Shown here: in pieces, positions 34,898 to 46,384 of the stretch | Position numbering within the stretch: the first letter of the stretch is position 1 | How the letters are laid out: every line of letters begins with the position of its first letter | Source of the DNA: Enterocloster asparagiformis | GTDB lineage: Bacteria; Bacillota; Clostridia; Lachnospirales; Lachnospiraceae | Assembly (NCBI GenBank): GCA_018380885.1 | Contig: JAGZSY010000004.1 | Location: forward strand, 248,001-312,000 | Direction of reading: 5' to 3' | Length of the DNA stretch: 64,000 nt | The notes under the pieces: model-generated | The model's input: only the letters and a program-made list of their open reading frames with translations | Told to the model about the DNA's origin: nothing | Databases searched by the model: none | Translations under genes and position numbers: made by a program

Positions 34898-35206
34898 TTG
34901 GCCCAGGAAATCATTGACGCAATCCGTCAGGCGGAACAGACGGCTGAAAACCGGGAAGCCGAGGCAGCTAAACAGGCAGAGCAGATGATAGCGGAAGCCA
35001 AGACTTCCGCGGCTGCGCAGAAGAGTGAGCTAATCCGTCAGGCCCGGGAAAAAGCCGCCCAGACGGAAGAAGCCGCCAAAGCCCAGGCGGATCGGATTTT
35101 GGTGGATGCCGAACAGGCGGAAGGCGCTGAGCTTGAATCGCTGCGCAGCGCGGTAACAGAGAAGTCAGAGCAGGCAGTAAAGGCAGTTTTGGCTGAGCTG
35201 CTGTAG
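34898..35206 (+). CDS. V-type ATP synthase peripheral stalk subunit H (AhaH/NtpF-like)
   Basis: This protein of about 102 residues is a long continuous coiled coil rich in Ala/Glu/Lys/Gln (AEQTAENREAEAAKQAEQMI), as in the AhaH/NtpF stalk subunit that pairs with subunit E. The start is ambiguous. ATG 34892 directly abuts AGGAGG with no spacing, while TTG 34898 has 6-nt spacing and gives MAQEIIDAIRQ. I prefer TTG because the next gene also starts with TTG. It is the first gene of the operon, and the position fits the usual bacterial order. Confidence 0.78.
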   Translation: MAQEIIDAIRQAEQTAENREAEAAKQAEQMIAEAKTSAAAQKSELIRQAREKAAQTEEAAKAQADRILVDAEQAEGAELESLRSAVTEKSEQAVKAVLAELL

Positions 35207-35223
35207 AAAGGAGGCGCGTAAGA

Positions 35224-37724
<2,501 letters not shown>

Positions 37725-37773
37725 GTTCCGGCGGCGACGATAGAATGAACATAACGGGAAAGGAGAACAACGC

Positions 37774-38382
37774 ATGGCGGGATTAGACAAAATTATCGCC
37801 CGGATTCAGGCAGAGTCTGAGGAAGCGGCGGCCCGTACTCTGGAGGCGGCAAAAGCCGAGGCGGAAAAGATTCTCCAGAACGCCAGAGAGGAAGCTGCCG
37901 CGGAGTGCGCTGCCATCGACAGAAAGGCGGAGCAGGCGGCCGCCAATACCCTGGAGCGGGGCCATTCTGCTGCGGAGCTTAAAAAGCGGCAGAGAATCCT
38001 GGCCGAGAAACAGGTATTGATAGGCAGAATTATCGGTGAAGCAAAACAGAAACTGAAGAATATGCCTCAGGAGGCGTATTTTGAGAATATCGTGAAGCTG
38101 GCGGTGAAGGCAGCTCAGAAGGGGCAGGGGACGATTCTGTTTTCCAAAACCGATCTGGACCGCCTTCCGGAGAATTTCGCGGATACCTTAAACGCAGCTC
38201 TGAAGGCAAGCGGCAGAGAGGGAGCGGTTCTGACCGTTTCCGGAGAGACGCGGGATATTGACGGCGGCTTTGTGCTCACATACGGCGGCATCGAGGAGAA
38301 CTGCTCCTTTGACGCGCTGTTTGATTCCGCGCACGAGCTGCTGCAGGATAAGGTTCAGGAGATTCTGTTCGGCACGGTTTAA
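37774..38382 (+). CDS. ntpE: V-type ATP synthase subunit E
   Basis: The 202-residue peripheral stalk subunit has an N-terminal coiled coil (residues 5-100, AESEEAAARTLEAAKAEAEK) and a C-terminal globular domain (110-200) that binds the top of the A3B3 head. It pairs with subunit H. AAAGGAG is well placed. It is fourth in the operon, after K. Confidence 0.92.
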   Translation: MAGLDKIIARIQAESEEAAARTLEAAKAEAEKILQNAREEAAAECAAIDRKAEQAAANTLERGHSAAELKKRQRILAEKQVLIGRIIGEAKQKLKNMPQEAYFENIVKLAVKAAQKGQGTILFSKTDLDRLPENFADTLNAALKASGREGAVLTVSGETRDIDGGFVLTYGGIEENCSFDALFDSAHELLQDKVQEILFGTV

Positions 38383-38396
38383 CGGGAGGTTTATAA

Positions 38397-39365
38397 ATGG
38401 CAGTAGAACAATATGTTTATGCGGTGGCCCGTATCCGTTCCAAAGAGCTCTCCCTGTTTTCCGGTTCCCTGATTGAGCAGCTTCTGGCTGCCAAGGGATA
38501 CGACGAGTGCCTTCAGCTTCTGCAGGAAAAGGGCTGGGGCGACGGTGAGTCCAAGGATGCCGGGAGCATCCTGGCGGCGGAACGGGAGAAAACATGGCAG
38601 CTCATGGGCGAACTGGTGAAGGACCTCTCCGTGTTCGACGTGTTCCTGTATGCCAATGATTACCACAATCTGAAGGCGGCGATCAAGGAGGCCCGGATGG
38701 ACACAGAATATCCGGGAATCTATATCGACCAGGGAACCGTGGACGTGAAGCGCATCCGTGATGCCGTCCGCACCAGGGACTTTTCCGCGCTTCCGGAAGC
38801 CATGGCCGAGCCTGCGAAGGAAGCCTACGAGGTGCTGCTTCAGACCGGGGACGGACAGCTCTGCGACATCATCATCGACAGGGCGGCCTTAAACGCCATC
38901 TACAAGGCCGGCAAGGCTGTGGGGGACGAGTGCCTGGGGCTCTACGGTGAGCTGACGGTGGCCTCCGCCGATATCAAGACAGCGGTGCGCGCGGCGCGTA
39001 CCGGCAAGGACAAAGCATTTTTAGCGCGGGCTCTGGCCCCCTGCGATACGCTGGACGTGGGCCGTCTGGCCCAGGCGGCGGTGGAAGGCGTGGAGGCCAT
39101 CTGCGCATATCTGGAACTCACGCCCTATGCCGAAGCGGTTGAGGAGCTTCACAAATCCCCGTCCGCCTTTGAGCGCTGGTGTGACAACCTGCTGATCCGC
39201 AAGATCCGCCCCCAGAGATTCAATCCCTTCGGGCTTGGCCCTCTGGCTGCGTATATTCTGGCGCGAGACAACGAAATCAAGACAGTACGGATCGTGCTTT
39301 CCGGCAAGCTTAACCACCTTCCGGAAGAATCCATCCGGGAAAGGGTAAGGGAGATGTATGTATAA
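38397..39365 (+). CDS. ntpC: V-type ATP synthase subunit C (V0d-like)
   Basis: This 322-residue helical funnel protein links the proteolipid ring to the central rotor (D/F). The N-terminal YAVARIRSKELSLFSGSLIE and the three-fold repeated helical pattern are typical of vATP-synt_AC39. The C-terminus overlaps the subunit F start by 8 bp. GGGAGG precedes the ATG. Confidence 0.92.
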   Translation: MAVEQYVYAVARIRSKELSLFSGSLIEQLLAAKGYDECLQLLQEKGWGDGESKDAGSILAAEREKTWQLMGELVKDLSVFDVFLYANDYHNLKAAIKEARMDTEYPGIYIDQGTVDVKRIRDAVRTRDFSALPEAMAEPAKEAYEVLLQTGDGQLCDIIIDRAALNAIYKAGKAVGDECLGLYGELTVASADIKTAVRAARTGKDKAFLARALAPCDTLDVGRLAQAAVEGVEAICAYLELTPYAEAVEELHKSPSAFERWCDNLLIRKIRPQRFNPFGLGPLAAYILARDNEIKTVRIVLSGKLNHLPEESIRERVREMYV

Positions 39366-39675
39366 GATTGCAGTTATGGGCGACCGCGACAGCATCTACG
39401 GGTTCGCGGCGCTGGGCCTTGAGCCGTTTCCCTTTACAGATCCGGCGGATGCGGGAAAGAAAATGAGGCAGCTTGCGGAGAGCGGCTATGCGGTTATCTA
39501 TATCACCGAGGCGCTGGCGGCCCAGCTGGGACCGGAGATCGAGCGCTACCGCGAGGCGGACCTCCCGGCCATTATCCTGATCCCCGGCGTGTCCGGCAAC
39601 ACGGGTCAGGGCATCATGGCGGTGAAGAAATCCGTGGAGCAGGCGGTAGGTTCGGATATTATATTCAACAACTAG
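39358..39675 (+). CDS. V-type ATP synthase subunit F
   Basis: The 105-residue central-stalk subunit has a Rossmann-like fold beginning MYKIAVMGDRDSIYGFAALG and the VIYITEALAAQLG segment. It binds subunit D in the rotor and modulates activity. In Enterococcus nomenclature this is ntpG. Translation is coupled to subunit C. Confidence 0.92.
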   Translation: MYKIAVMGDRDSIYGFAALGLEPFPFTDPADAGKKMRQLAESGYAVIYITEALAAQLGPEIERYREADLPAIILIPGVSGNTGQGIMAVKKSVEQAVGSDIIFNN

Positions 39676-39687
39676 TGGAGGTAGAAA

Positions 39688-41463
39688 ATGAGCAAAGGCG
39701 TGATTAAAAAAGTAGCCGGTCCGCTGGTTATCGCTGAAGGCATGCGCGACGCCAACATGTTCGACGTGGTGCGTGTGAGCGAACAGCGGCTGATTGGCGA
39801 AATTATAGAGATTCACGGTGACAAGGCTTCCGTCCAGGTATACGAGGAGACCTCCGGCCTGGGCCCGGGCGAGCCCGTTGAGTCCACGGGAGTACCCATG
39901 AGCGTGGAACTGGGGCCCGGCCTGATCGGAAGTATTTACGATGGAATCCAGCGTCCTCTGGACGCGATCATGGAGGTTACCGGCGGCAATCTGTTGAACC
40001 GCGGTGTTGAGGTGCCCTCCTTAAAGAGAGAGAAAAAGTGGGAGTTCGTGCCCACCGCCCAGGTCGGCGACAAGGTCACCGGCGGCGACATCATCGGTAC
40101 GGTTCAGGAGACCGACGTGGTGCAGCAGAAGATCATGATCCCTGTGGGCGTAGCCGGCACCATCACCTATATCAGCGGCGGCGAGTACACCGTGACCGCT
40201 ACTGTCGCGGTTGTGACCGACGACCGCGGCGAGGAGCATCCCGTGGGCCTTATGCAGAAATGGCCGGTTAGACGCGGACGCCCCTACAAGACAAAGCTGT
40301 CTCCGGATATGCCTCTGGTAACGGGACAGCGCGTGATCGATACCCTGTTCCCCATCGCCAAGGGCGGTGTGGCCGCGGTTCCCGGGCCCTTCGGCTCCGG
40401 CAAGACCGTGGTGCAGCACCAGCTGGCCAAGTGGGCGGATGCGGATATCGTGGTCTATATCGGCTGCGGTGAGCGCGGCAACGAGATGACCGATGTTTTG
40501 AACGAGTTCCCGGAGCTGAAGGATCCCAAGACCGGAAAGTCCCTGATGGAGCGGACGGTGCTGATCGCGAACACCTCCGACATGCCTGTGGCGGCCCGTG
40601 AGGCTTCCATCTACACCGGCATCACCATCGCGGAGTATTTCCGCGACATGGGCTATTCCGTGGCCCTGATGGCCGACTCCACCTCCCGCTGGGCCGAGGC
40701 CCTCCGAGAGATGAGCGGACGTCTGGAGGAGATGCCCGGCGAGGAAGGCTACCCCGCGTACCTGGGTTCCCGTCTGGCGCAGTTCTACGAGCGCGCAGGC
40801 CGCGTGATCTCCCTGGGAAGCGAGGGGAGAGAGGGCGCTCTGTCCGTAATCGGAGCCGTATCCCCCGCGGGCGGCGATATCTCCGAGCCTGTAACCCAGG
40901 CGACCCTGCGTATCGTCAAGGTATTCTGGAGCCTGGACTCCAACCTGGCCTACAAGCGCCATTTCCCGGCGGTTAACTGGCTGACCAGCTACTCCCTGTA
41001 CGTGGACACCATGGAAAAATGGTTCAACGCCGAGGTGGAGAGCGACTGGACCGAGCTGCGCGGACGCCTGATGCTGCTGCTTCAGGAGGAGGCCGAGCTG
41101 GACGAGATCGTGAAGCTGGTTGGTATGGACGCCCTGTCCGCACCGGACCGCCTGAAGCTGGAAGCGGCCCGCTCCATCCGCGAGGACTTCCTGCATCAGG
41201 ACGCCTTCCACGAGGTGGATACCTTCACATCCTTAAAGAAACAGCACATGATGATGATGCTGGTGCTCGCATACTACGATCAGGCGGGAGAGGCTCTGAG
41301 CAAGGGCGTGAACATCGAGCGCCTGGTGAACCTGCCGGTCCGCGAGACCATCGGCCGTTTCAAATATACGCCCGAGGGCGAGCTGGACGCGGCCTACGAC
41401 AAGATTCTCGACGCGCTGCGCGCTGAAATCGGCGATGAGCTGAGCAGAAAGGAGGACTTCTAA
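39688..41463 (+). CDS. ntpA: V-type ATP synthase catalytic subunit A
   Basis: The 591-residue catalytic ATPase has its Walker [10 protein letters not shown] at about residues 233-241, a Walker B/catalytic region [20 protein letters not shown] near 325-345, and the bulge domain unique to A subunits at about 115-190. No intein is present (normal length). It hydrolyses or makes ATP at the A-B interface. Its TAA overlaps the B subunit ATG by one base. Confidence 0.96.
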   Translation: MSKGVIKKVAGPLVIAEGMRDANMFDVVRVSEQRLIGEIIEIHGDKASVQVYEETSGLGPGEPVESTGVPMSVELGPGLIGSIYDGIQRPLDAIMEVTGGNLLNRGVEVPSLKREKKWEFVPTAQVGDKVTGGDIIGTVQETDVVQQKIMIPVGVAGTITYISGGEYTVTATVAVVTDDRGEEHPVGLMQKWPVRRGRPYKTKLSPDMPLVTGQRVIDTLFPIAKGGVAAVPGPFGSGKTVVQHQLAKWADADIVVYIGCGERGNEMTDVLNEFPELKDPKTGKSLMERTVLIANTSDMPVAAREASIYTGITIAEYFRDMGYSVALMADSTSRWAEALREMSGRLEEMPGEEGYPAYLGSRLAQFYERAGRVISLGSEGREGALSVIGAVSPAGGDISEPVTQATLRIVKVFWSLDSNLAYKRHFPAVNWLTSYSLYVDTMEKWFNAEVESDWTELRGRLMLLLQEEAELDEIVKLVGMDALSAPDRLKLEAARSIREDFLHQDAFHEVDTFTSLKKQHMMMMLVLAYYDQAGEALSKGVNIERLVNLPVRETIGRFKYTPEGELDAAYDKILDALRAEIGDELSRKEDF

Positions 41464-42836
41464 TGCCAAAAGAATACAGGACAATCGAAGAGGTTGCCGG
41501 TCCCCTTATGCTGGTTCGCGGCGTACAGGGAGTAACCTATGACGAATTAGGAGAAATCGAGCTGGCAAGCGGTGAGAAACGCCGCTGTAAAGTTCTGGAA
41601 ATTGACGGTGGAAACGCTCTGGTACAGCTGTTCGAGTCCTCCACCGGTATCAACCTGGATTCCAGTAAGGTCCGTTTCCTGGGCCGTACCATGGAGTTAG
41701 GCGTGTCAGAGGATATGCTGAGCCGTATCTTCGACGGCCTGGGCCGTCCCATTGACGGCGGTCCCGATATCCTTCCTGAGAAGCGCATGGACATCAATGG
41801 CCTGCCCATGAACCCGGCGGCCAGAAACTACCCCCAGGAGTTCATCCAGACTGGCGTTTCCGCCATCGACGGGCTGAACACCCTGGTAAGAGGCCAGAAG
41901 CTGCCGATCTTCTCGGCGTCCGGCCTGCCCCACGCCAATCTGGCGGCGCAGATCGCCCGTCAGGCGAAGGTGCGCGGCACCAACGAGCCCTTCGCGGTTG
42001 TGTTCGCCGCAATGGGTATCACCTTCGAGGAAGCCAACTTCTTCATGGAGAGCTTCAAGGAGACGGGAGCAATCGACCGAAGCGTTATGTTCATCAACCT
42101 GGCCAACGACCCCGCCGTAGAGCGTATCGCCACCCCGCGTATGGCTCTGACCGCGGCCGAGTACCTGGCCTTTGAGAAGAACATGCACGTGCTGGTTATT
42201 TTGACCGATATCACCAACTATGCCGACGCCCTGCGTGAGGTTTCCGCCGCGCGTAAGGAGGTTCCGGGACGCCGCGGCTACCCGGGCTACATGTACACCG
42301 ACCTGGCCTCCCTGTACGAGCGCGCAGGCCGTCAGAAGGGCAAGAACGGTTCCATCACCATGATCCCGATCCTGTCCATGCCTGAGGACGACAAGACCCA
42401 TCCCATCCCCGACCTGACCGGATACATCACCGAGGGCCAGATCATCCTGAGCCGTGAGCTGTACCGCAAGGGCGTTACGCCGCCCATCGACGTGCTGCCC
42501 AGCCTGTCCCGTCTGAAGGACAAAGGTATCGGCGAGGGCAAGACCAGAGCGGACCACGCAAACGTGATGAACCAGCTGTTTGCTGCTTACGCGAGAGGTA
42601 AGGACGCCAAGGAGCTGATGGTTATCCTGGGCGAGGCGGCTCTGACGGATATGGATAAGCTGTACGCGAAGTTCGCGGACGCCTTTGAGAAGGAGTATGT
42701 ATCCCAGGGCTACTACGCGAACCGCGATATCGAGGAGACCATGGAGATTGGCTGGAAGCTGCTGCGTATTCTGCCGAGAACCGAGCTCAAGCGTATCAAG
42801 GACACCTATCTGGATCTGTACTACGACGAGAAGTAA
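41463..42836 (+). CDS. ntpB: V-type ATP synthase regulatory subunit B
   Basis: The 457-residue non-catalytic subunit alternates with A in the head. It lacks a functional Walker A: the region reads [20 protein letters not shown] at about 145-165, as usual for B. The [20 protein letters not shown] signature is present near 255-275. It is directly coupled to the A gene. Confidence 0.96.
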   Translation: MPKEYRTIEEVAGPLMLVRGVQGVTYDELGEIELASGEKRRCKVLEIDGGNALVQLFESSTGINLDSSKVRFLGRTMELGVSEDMLSRIFDGLGRPIDGGPDILPEKRMDINGLPMNPAARNYPQEFIQTGVSAIDGLNTLVRGQKLPIFSASGLPHANLAAQIARQAKVRGTNEPFAVVFAAMGITFEEANFFMESFKETGAIDRSVMFINLANDPAVERIATPRMALTAAEYLAFEKNMHVLVILTDITNYADALREVSAARKEVPGRRGYPGYMYTDLASLYERAGRQKGKNGSITMIPILSMPEDDKTHPIPDLTGYITEGQIILSRELYRKGVTPPIDVLPSLSRLKDKGIGEGKTRADHANVMNQLFAAYARGKDAKELMVILGEAALTDMDKLYAKFADAFEKEYVSQGYYANRDIEETMEIGWKLLRILPRTELKRIKDTYLDLYYDEK

Positions 42837-42871
42837 CCGGTGAACTGGTAACGAAAGGAAGTTGACAGAGT

Positions 42872-43555
42872 ATGGCTGCAAAACATGTGAACCCTACGCG
42901 TATGGAGCTTACGCGCCTGAAAAAGAAGCTTACCACAGCCGTGCGCGGCCATAAGCTTCTGAAGGATAAGCGGGATGAGCTGATGCGTCAGTTCCTGGAG
43001 CTGGTGCGGGAGAACAAGGCGCTGCGCGAGAAGGTGGAGGCCGGCATCGCGGCTGCGAACCAGAATTTTGTTCTGGCCCGCTCCGGCATGACGGACGAAG
43101 CTTTAAACGTGGCTCTGATGGCGCCCAAGCAGGAGGTCTATCTGGAGTCCGAGACCCGCAATGTCATGAGCGTGGAGATCCCGGTGTTCCATTACAAGAC
43201 CAGGACCTCGGATGCCAACGACATCTACTCCTACGGATATGCGTTTACTTCCAGCGACCTGGATGGCGCGGTGAAAAGCCTGGCGGACCTTCTGCCGGAT
43301 ATGCTGCGCCTGGCCGAGATTGAGAAGTCCTGCCAGCTGATGGCGGCTGAGATCGAGAAAACCAGACGCCGCGTGAACGCGCTGGAGCACGTTATGATTC
43401 CGGAGACGCAGGAGAATATCCGGTATATTACCATGAAGCTGGATGAGAACGAGAGGAGTTCTCAGGTCAGGCTGATGAAGGTGAAGGATATGATGCTGGA
43501 GGAGGCTCACCATTACAGCGCCAGAGAAGTGGTGCCTGTGGTGGAGGAAGCGTAG
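42872..43555 (+). CDS. ntpD: V-type ATP synthase subunit D
   Basis: The 227-residue rotor shaft has long N- and C-terminal helices that form a coiled coil (NPTRMELTRLKKKLTTAVRG at the start; RRRVNALEHVMIPETQENIR near 170-190). It transmits rotation between the A3B3 head and the membrane ring. It is the last gene of the operon, and a terminator-like region follows. Confidence 0.94.
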   Translation: MAAKHVNPTRMELTRLKKKLTTAVRGHKLLKDKRDELMRQFLELVRENKALREKVEAGIAAANQNFVLARSGMTDEALNVALMAPKQEVYLESETRNVMSVEIPVFHYKTRTSDANDIYSYGYAFTSSDLDGAVKSLADLLPDMLRLAEIEKSCQLMAAEIEKTRRRVNALEHVMIPETQENIRYITMKLDENERSSQVRLMKVKDMMLEEAHHYSAREVVPVVEEA

Positions 43556-43572
43556 AAAAATATTGAGATTAG

Positions 43573-43619
43573 AGCGCTGTTTCGGCCCTTGGAATGAGGG
43601 GAGGGGCGGCGCTTTTTTT
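43573..43619 (+). terminator. Probable terminator of the V-ATPase operon
   Basis: AGCGC (43573-43577) pairs with GCGCT (43609-43613), with an inner CCCT/AGGG pairing, and the structure ends in TTTTTTT. Confidence 0.5.
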
Positions 43620-43653
43620 AGTTTGTGGGGGAGGGGGTGAGATGCATCCGTCC

Positions 43654-43738
43654 GTGAGCGGCAGGGGAGCGGAGCCTCCAGCCCCGCTCCCCTGCCGCTC
43701 ACCCATGACTGCGTCTGGATGTGCGACATTTTTTTCTT
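43654..43738 (+). repeat. Large perfect hairpin followed by a T-run
   Basis: The perfect 19-bp arms 43654-43672 and 43684-43702 have an 11-nt loop. Flanking GCATCC/GGATG can extend the stem further, and a TTTTTTT run follows at about 43728. It could be a second, very strong terminator or an interspersed palindrome. The rest of 43740-44007 has an 11-bp inverted repeat (43743-43753 with 43829-43839), a 10-bp one (43914-43923 with 43954-43963) and no supportable gene. Confidence 0.65.
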
Positions 43739-44007
43739 TAATAAAATATACTTGAAATTCTCTTTTGTATTGCTTGAGGGGCGCGGGGGTGTGCGGCCTG
43801 GCTATGGCCCGACGGCTGGACAGAGGTAAAGTATATTTTGAGTACAACGGCTGGGGAATCGACGGATTCTTCGGCGCGGGGCGATGCTGCGAAGCTTCTG
43901 TGAGATGCAGGACAAGGCCCGGGGCGGATTGATGATTAAGGCAATCTTAAGCTCCCGGGCCTTTGGAGGCCCTTGTATCGTTTGCCGGACTAGCGGTATC
44001 CGGGGGG

Positions 44008-44922
44008 TTAATAGATGAATTGGTTTAGGTAGCGTTTGCTCAGAATCAGGGACTGTTCGATGGCAGCGTCGCTGCTCTCAAAGGAGCGGTCCTCGATCTC
44101 AATGCAGGTGTAACCCTCAAAGCCGATATCCCGCAGCGCGGATACGTAGGACGCCCAATTGATGTCGCCGTGGCCCGGGATCTTGGGGGCGGTGTAGAGG
44201 GACGGGTTGGCCATGGTGCCGTAGTCGTCCAGCTTGTCCTTGAAGATCTTGATATCCTTGTAGTGGATGTGATAGATCCTGTCCCTGAACTCGTAAAGCG
44301 GTTTCAGGTAATCCATGTGCTGGAGGATGAAGTGGGAGGGATCATAGTTGATGCCCAGATTCGGGCTGGGTATGATCTCGAACATTTTTCTCCAAATGAC
44401 AGGGCTTACCGCAATATTCTGGCCGCCGGGCCACTCGTCGTTGGTGAACCACATGGGGCAGTTCTCAATGGCGATGCGCACCCGGTGTTCCTCGGCGAAG
44501 GCCACGATATCCGGCCACACCTGGGCGTAAATTCGCAGATTTTCATCCATGTTCATGTCCGTCACGCGGCCGATAAAGGTAGTCACCATGTTGATTCCCA
44601 GCTTTTCCGAGGCCAGAATCACCTTTTTTAAGTGTTCTATGTAGTAGGCGCGCTTGGCGGGATCTTTGTCCATGGTGTTGGGATAGTAGGCCAGGGAGGA
44701 GATATCCACACCCTTTGCCGCACAGTAATCCTGAATGTATGCCGCTCTCTCATCGGTTACTCCGTCCACATCGATATGCGTCACGCCGGCATAGCGCCGT
44801 TCCGCCTTCCCCACAGGCCAGCACGCCATCTCGACACAGTCGAACCCCTGGGCGGCGGCGAAATCCACCACCTGCTCAAAGGTATAATTTGCCATCACCG
44901 AACTCACAAACCCCAGTTTCAT
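44008..44922 (-). CDS. Sugar phosphate isomerase/epimerase-like TIM-barrel protein
   Basis: The 304-residue AP_endonuc_2/xylose isomerase-like TIM barrel has metal-binding acids and histidines in FDCVEMACWPV, IAIENCPMW, NYDPSHF, IHYKDIKIF, GHGDINW and CIEIEDRS. Relatives isomerise or epimerise sugars or inositol derivatives (IolE/IolI, tagatose epimerase). GGAGG fits ATG 44922 and not the longer frame. It lies downstream of the lacI gene on the same strand with its own promoter and operator-like palindromes, so it belongs to the sugar regulon. The substrate is unknown. Confidence 0.88.
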   Translation of the reverse strand: MKLGFVSSVMANYTFEQVVDFAAAQGFDCVEMACWPVGKAERRYAGVTHIDVDGVTDERAAYIQDYCAAKGVDISSLAYYPNTMDKDPAKRAYYIEHLKKVILASEKLGINMVTTFIGRVTDMNMDENLRIYAQVWPDIVAFAEEHRVRIAIENCPMWFTNDEWPGGQNIAVSPVIWRKMFEIIPSPNLGINYDPSHFILQHMDYLKPLYEFRDRIYHIHYKDIKIFKDKLDDYGTMANPSLYTAPKIPGHGDINWASYVSALRDIGFEGYTCIEIEDRSFESSDAAIEQSLILSKRYLNQFIY

Positions 44923-44944
44923 AAAAATACCTCCTTTTTTGCAC

Positions 44945-44982
44945 AAACGGGCCTGCATTTCAACGAAAATGCAGGCCCGTTT
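44945..44982. repeat. 16-bp perfect hairpin in the isomerase leader
   Basis: Arms 44945-44960 and 44967-44982 pair perfectly with a 6-nt loop. The hairpin lies between the predicted minus-strand promoter and the ribosome site of the isomerase gene, about 15 nt before GGAGG. No T-run follows on the minus strand. Confidence 0.6.
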
Positions 44983-44997
44983 GAAATGATATGTAAA

Positions 44998-45058
44998 AGC
45001 ATATCATTTACATGTAAAAAAATCAATATTTTTGTGTAAATAATGTAAATTTTACATT
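44998..45058 (-). promoter_or_regulatory. Isomerase promoter with LacI-type operator sites
   Basis: On the minus strand TTGATT (45021-45026) and TATGCT (44998-45003) are 17 bp apart. The 12-bp palindrome TTTACATGTAAA (45007-45018) fills the spacer. The 17-bp perfect palindrome centred on TGTAAA-T-TTTACA (45042-45058) lies just upstream and matches the site at 46291-46303. Confidence 0.65.
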
Positions 45059-45078
45059 TCAGCGCATCAAAAGGCGCA

Positions 45079-46095
45079 TCAGCGGTTGAATTTGGTGGAC
45101 TGACGGACGATCAGCTCCGTATCCAGCAGGATCCGCTTGTCCGGACTGTCGGGATTGTTGATCTTCTCCACCAGAAGCTCGCAGGACTGGTAGCCGATCT
45201 GATAGCAGGGCTGTTCGATGGTGGTGAGCTGCGGGTCGGACATGATGGAAATCTCCACGTTGTCAAACCCGATGACCGAGACGTCCTCCGGCACCTTAAG
45301 GCCCATTTTCTTCGCCGCGTTTACCACGGCTACGGCGTACACGTCGGATACGGCGAAAAAGGCATCCGGGCGGTCCTCCTTGCTGAGTATGTAGGTGGCC
45401 TGGGACAGCGCGGACTGGTAGCTGATGGAGGAAATATGGGCGATCCAGTCCTGGTTGATCGGCAGCCCGGCCTCGGAGAGGGCCTCCGTAAAGCCGCGCT
45501 CGCGGTGCCTGGCGTAGCGGTTGTTGCAGAAGCTGTTGATCAGGCCGATTTTGCGGCAGCCGGTGGAAATCAGGTAGTTAATGGCGTTTTTCACAGCGGT
45601 GGTATCGTCCACGCTTACGAAGGAAGTGCTGCTCTCCTCGTGATATTCCGAGCACATCACCAGGGGACAGCGGGAGTTGAGTTCCTCGATCAGCTTGCTG
45701 CTGGGAATGGGGGAGAGCATGAGAATCCCTGCAATATCGTTGTTTTTCACAATGTTGATGTAGTCGCCGGCGCTGGTGTAGAAATCGTCGGCCTGCAAAA
45801 ACAGCACGTCGTACTTGTGAAAATGGGCCGCCTTCTGCACCCCGCGTATGATTTGGGCGTTAAAGGGATTGTCGAAATCCGGAACGCACATCAGAATGAT
45901 TTTGTTGCTGGAATTGGTGATGGGCGAGATGGTTTTGGGGACAAAATTCAGCTGCTCCATGGTGTCTAAAACTCTCTGGCGGGTGTCGGAGGTCACGGTG
46001 TCCTTGTGGTTGATAATCCGCGACACGGTGGCGATGGACACGCCGGCTTTGCTTGCCACTTCCTTTATTGTTACACGGTTGCTTTTCCTGCTCAT
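45079..46095 (-). CDS. LacI-family transcriptional regulator
   Basis: The 338-residue regulator has the classic helix-turn-helix VTIKEVASKAGVSIATVSRI at residues 8-27, a hinge helix and a periplasmic-binding-like sugar domain (62-338). A longer upstream frame is rejected because its first 56 residues are not part of the family and GGGAG lies before ATG 46095. It sits between two oppositely directed sugar-gene units whose promoters share TGTAAA-N-TTTACA palindromes, so it is the likely repressor of both, released by the sugar. Confidence 0.93.
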   Translation of the reverse strand: MSRKSNRVTIKEVASKAGVSIATVSRIINHKDTVTSDTRQRVLDTMEQLNFVPKTISPITNSSNKIILMCVPDFDNPFNAQIIRGVQKAAHFHKYDVLFLQADDFYTSAGDYINIVKNNDIAGILMLSPIPSSKLIEELNSRCPLVMCSEYHEESSTSFVSVDDTTAVKNAINYLISTGCRKIGLINSFCNNRYARHRERGFTEALSEAGLPINQDWIAHISSISYQSALSQATYILSKEDRPDAFFAVSDVYAVAVVNAAKKMGLKVPEDVSVIGFDNVEISIMSDPQLTTIEQPCYQIGYQSCELLVEKINNPDSPDKRILLDTELIVRQSTKFNR

Positions 46096-46256
46096 GAGTA
46101 TCTCCCTCAAAAAATTGTTGGTTCCATTATATATAAAAAGTAAACAAAAGTAAAGGTTACCCGAAATTCTTTCAGGAGGAAACAAGAGGGGCGGATAAAA
46201 GGTACAAATAATGGCGGAATGATTCGCAATAAAATATATAAAATAAACAAAATGCA

Positions 46257-46321
46257 TTGACAAAGATGAAAAAACCGGGTAATATATGGATGTAAAGTTT
46301 ACAGAAAAAAGTAAAATTTAC
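46257..46321 (+). promoter_or_regulatory. Promoter and operators of the sugar ABC operon
   Basis: TTGACA (46257-46262) and TAATAT (46280-46285) are 17 bp apart. The palindrome TGTAAAGTTTACA (46291-46303) overlaps the predicted start. GTAAAATTTAC (46311-46321) follows with centres 19 bp apart. This is a typical repressor arrangement. Confidence 0.8.
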
Positions 46322-46384
46322 AAAGAATAAATATCAGAACATCAAGAAAATTATCATAACAGTGTGTCAGGAGGAGGAAAACAG

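Noticed and set aside
43780..43930. Possible small protein of about 42 residues in the gap after the V-ATPase operon
   Set aside because: No ribosome site, overlaps inverted repeats and resembles no known protein.
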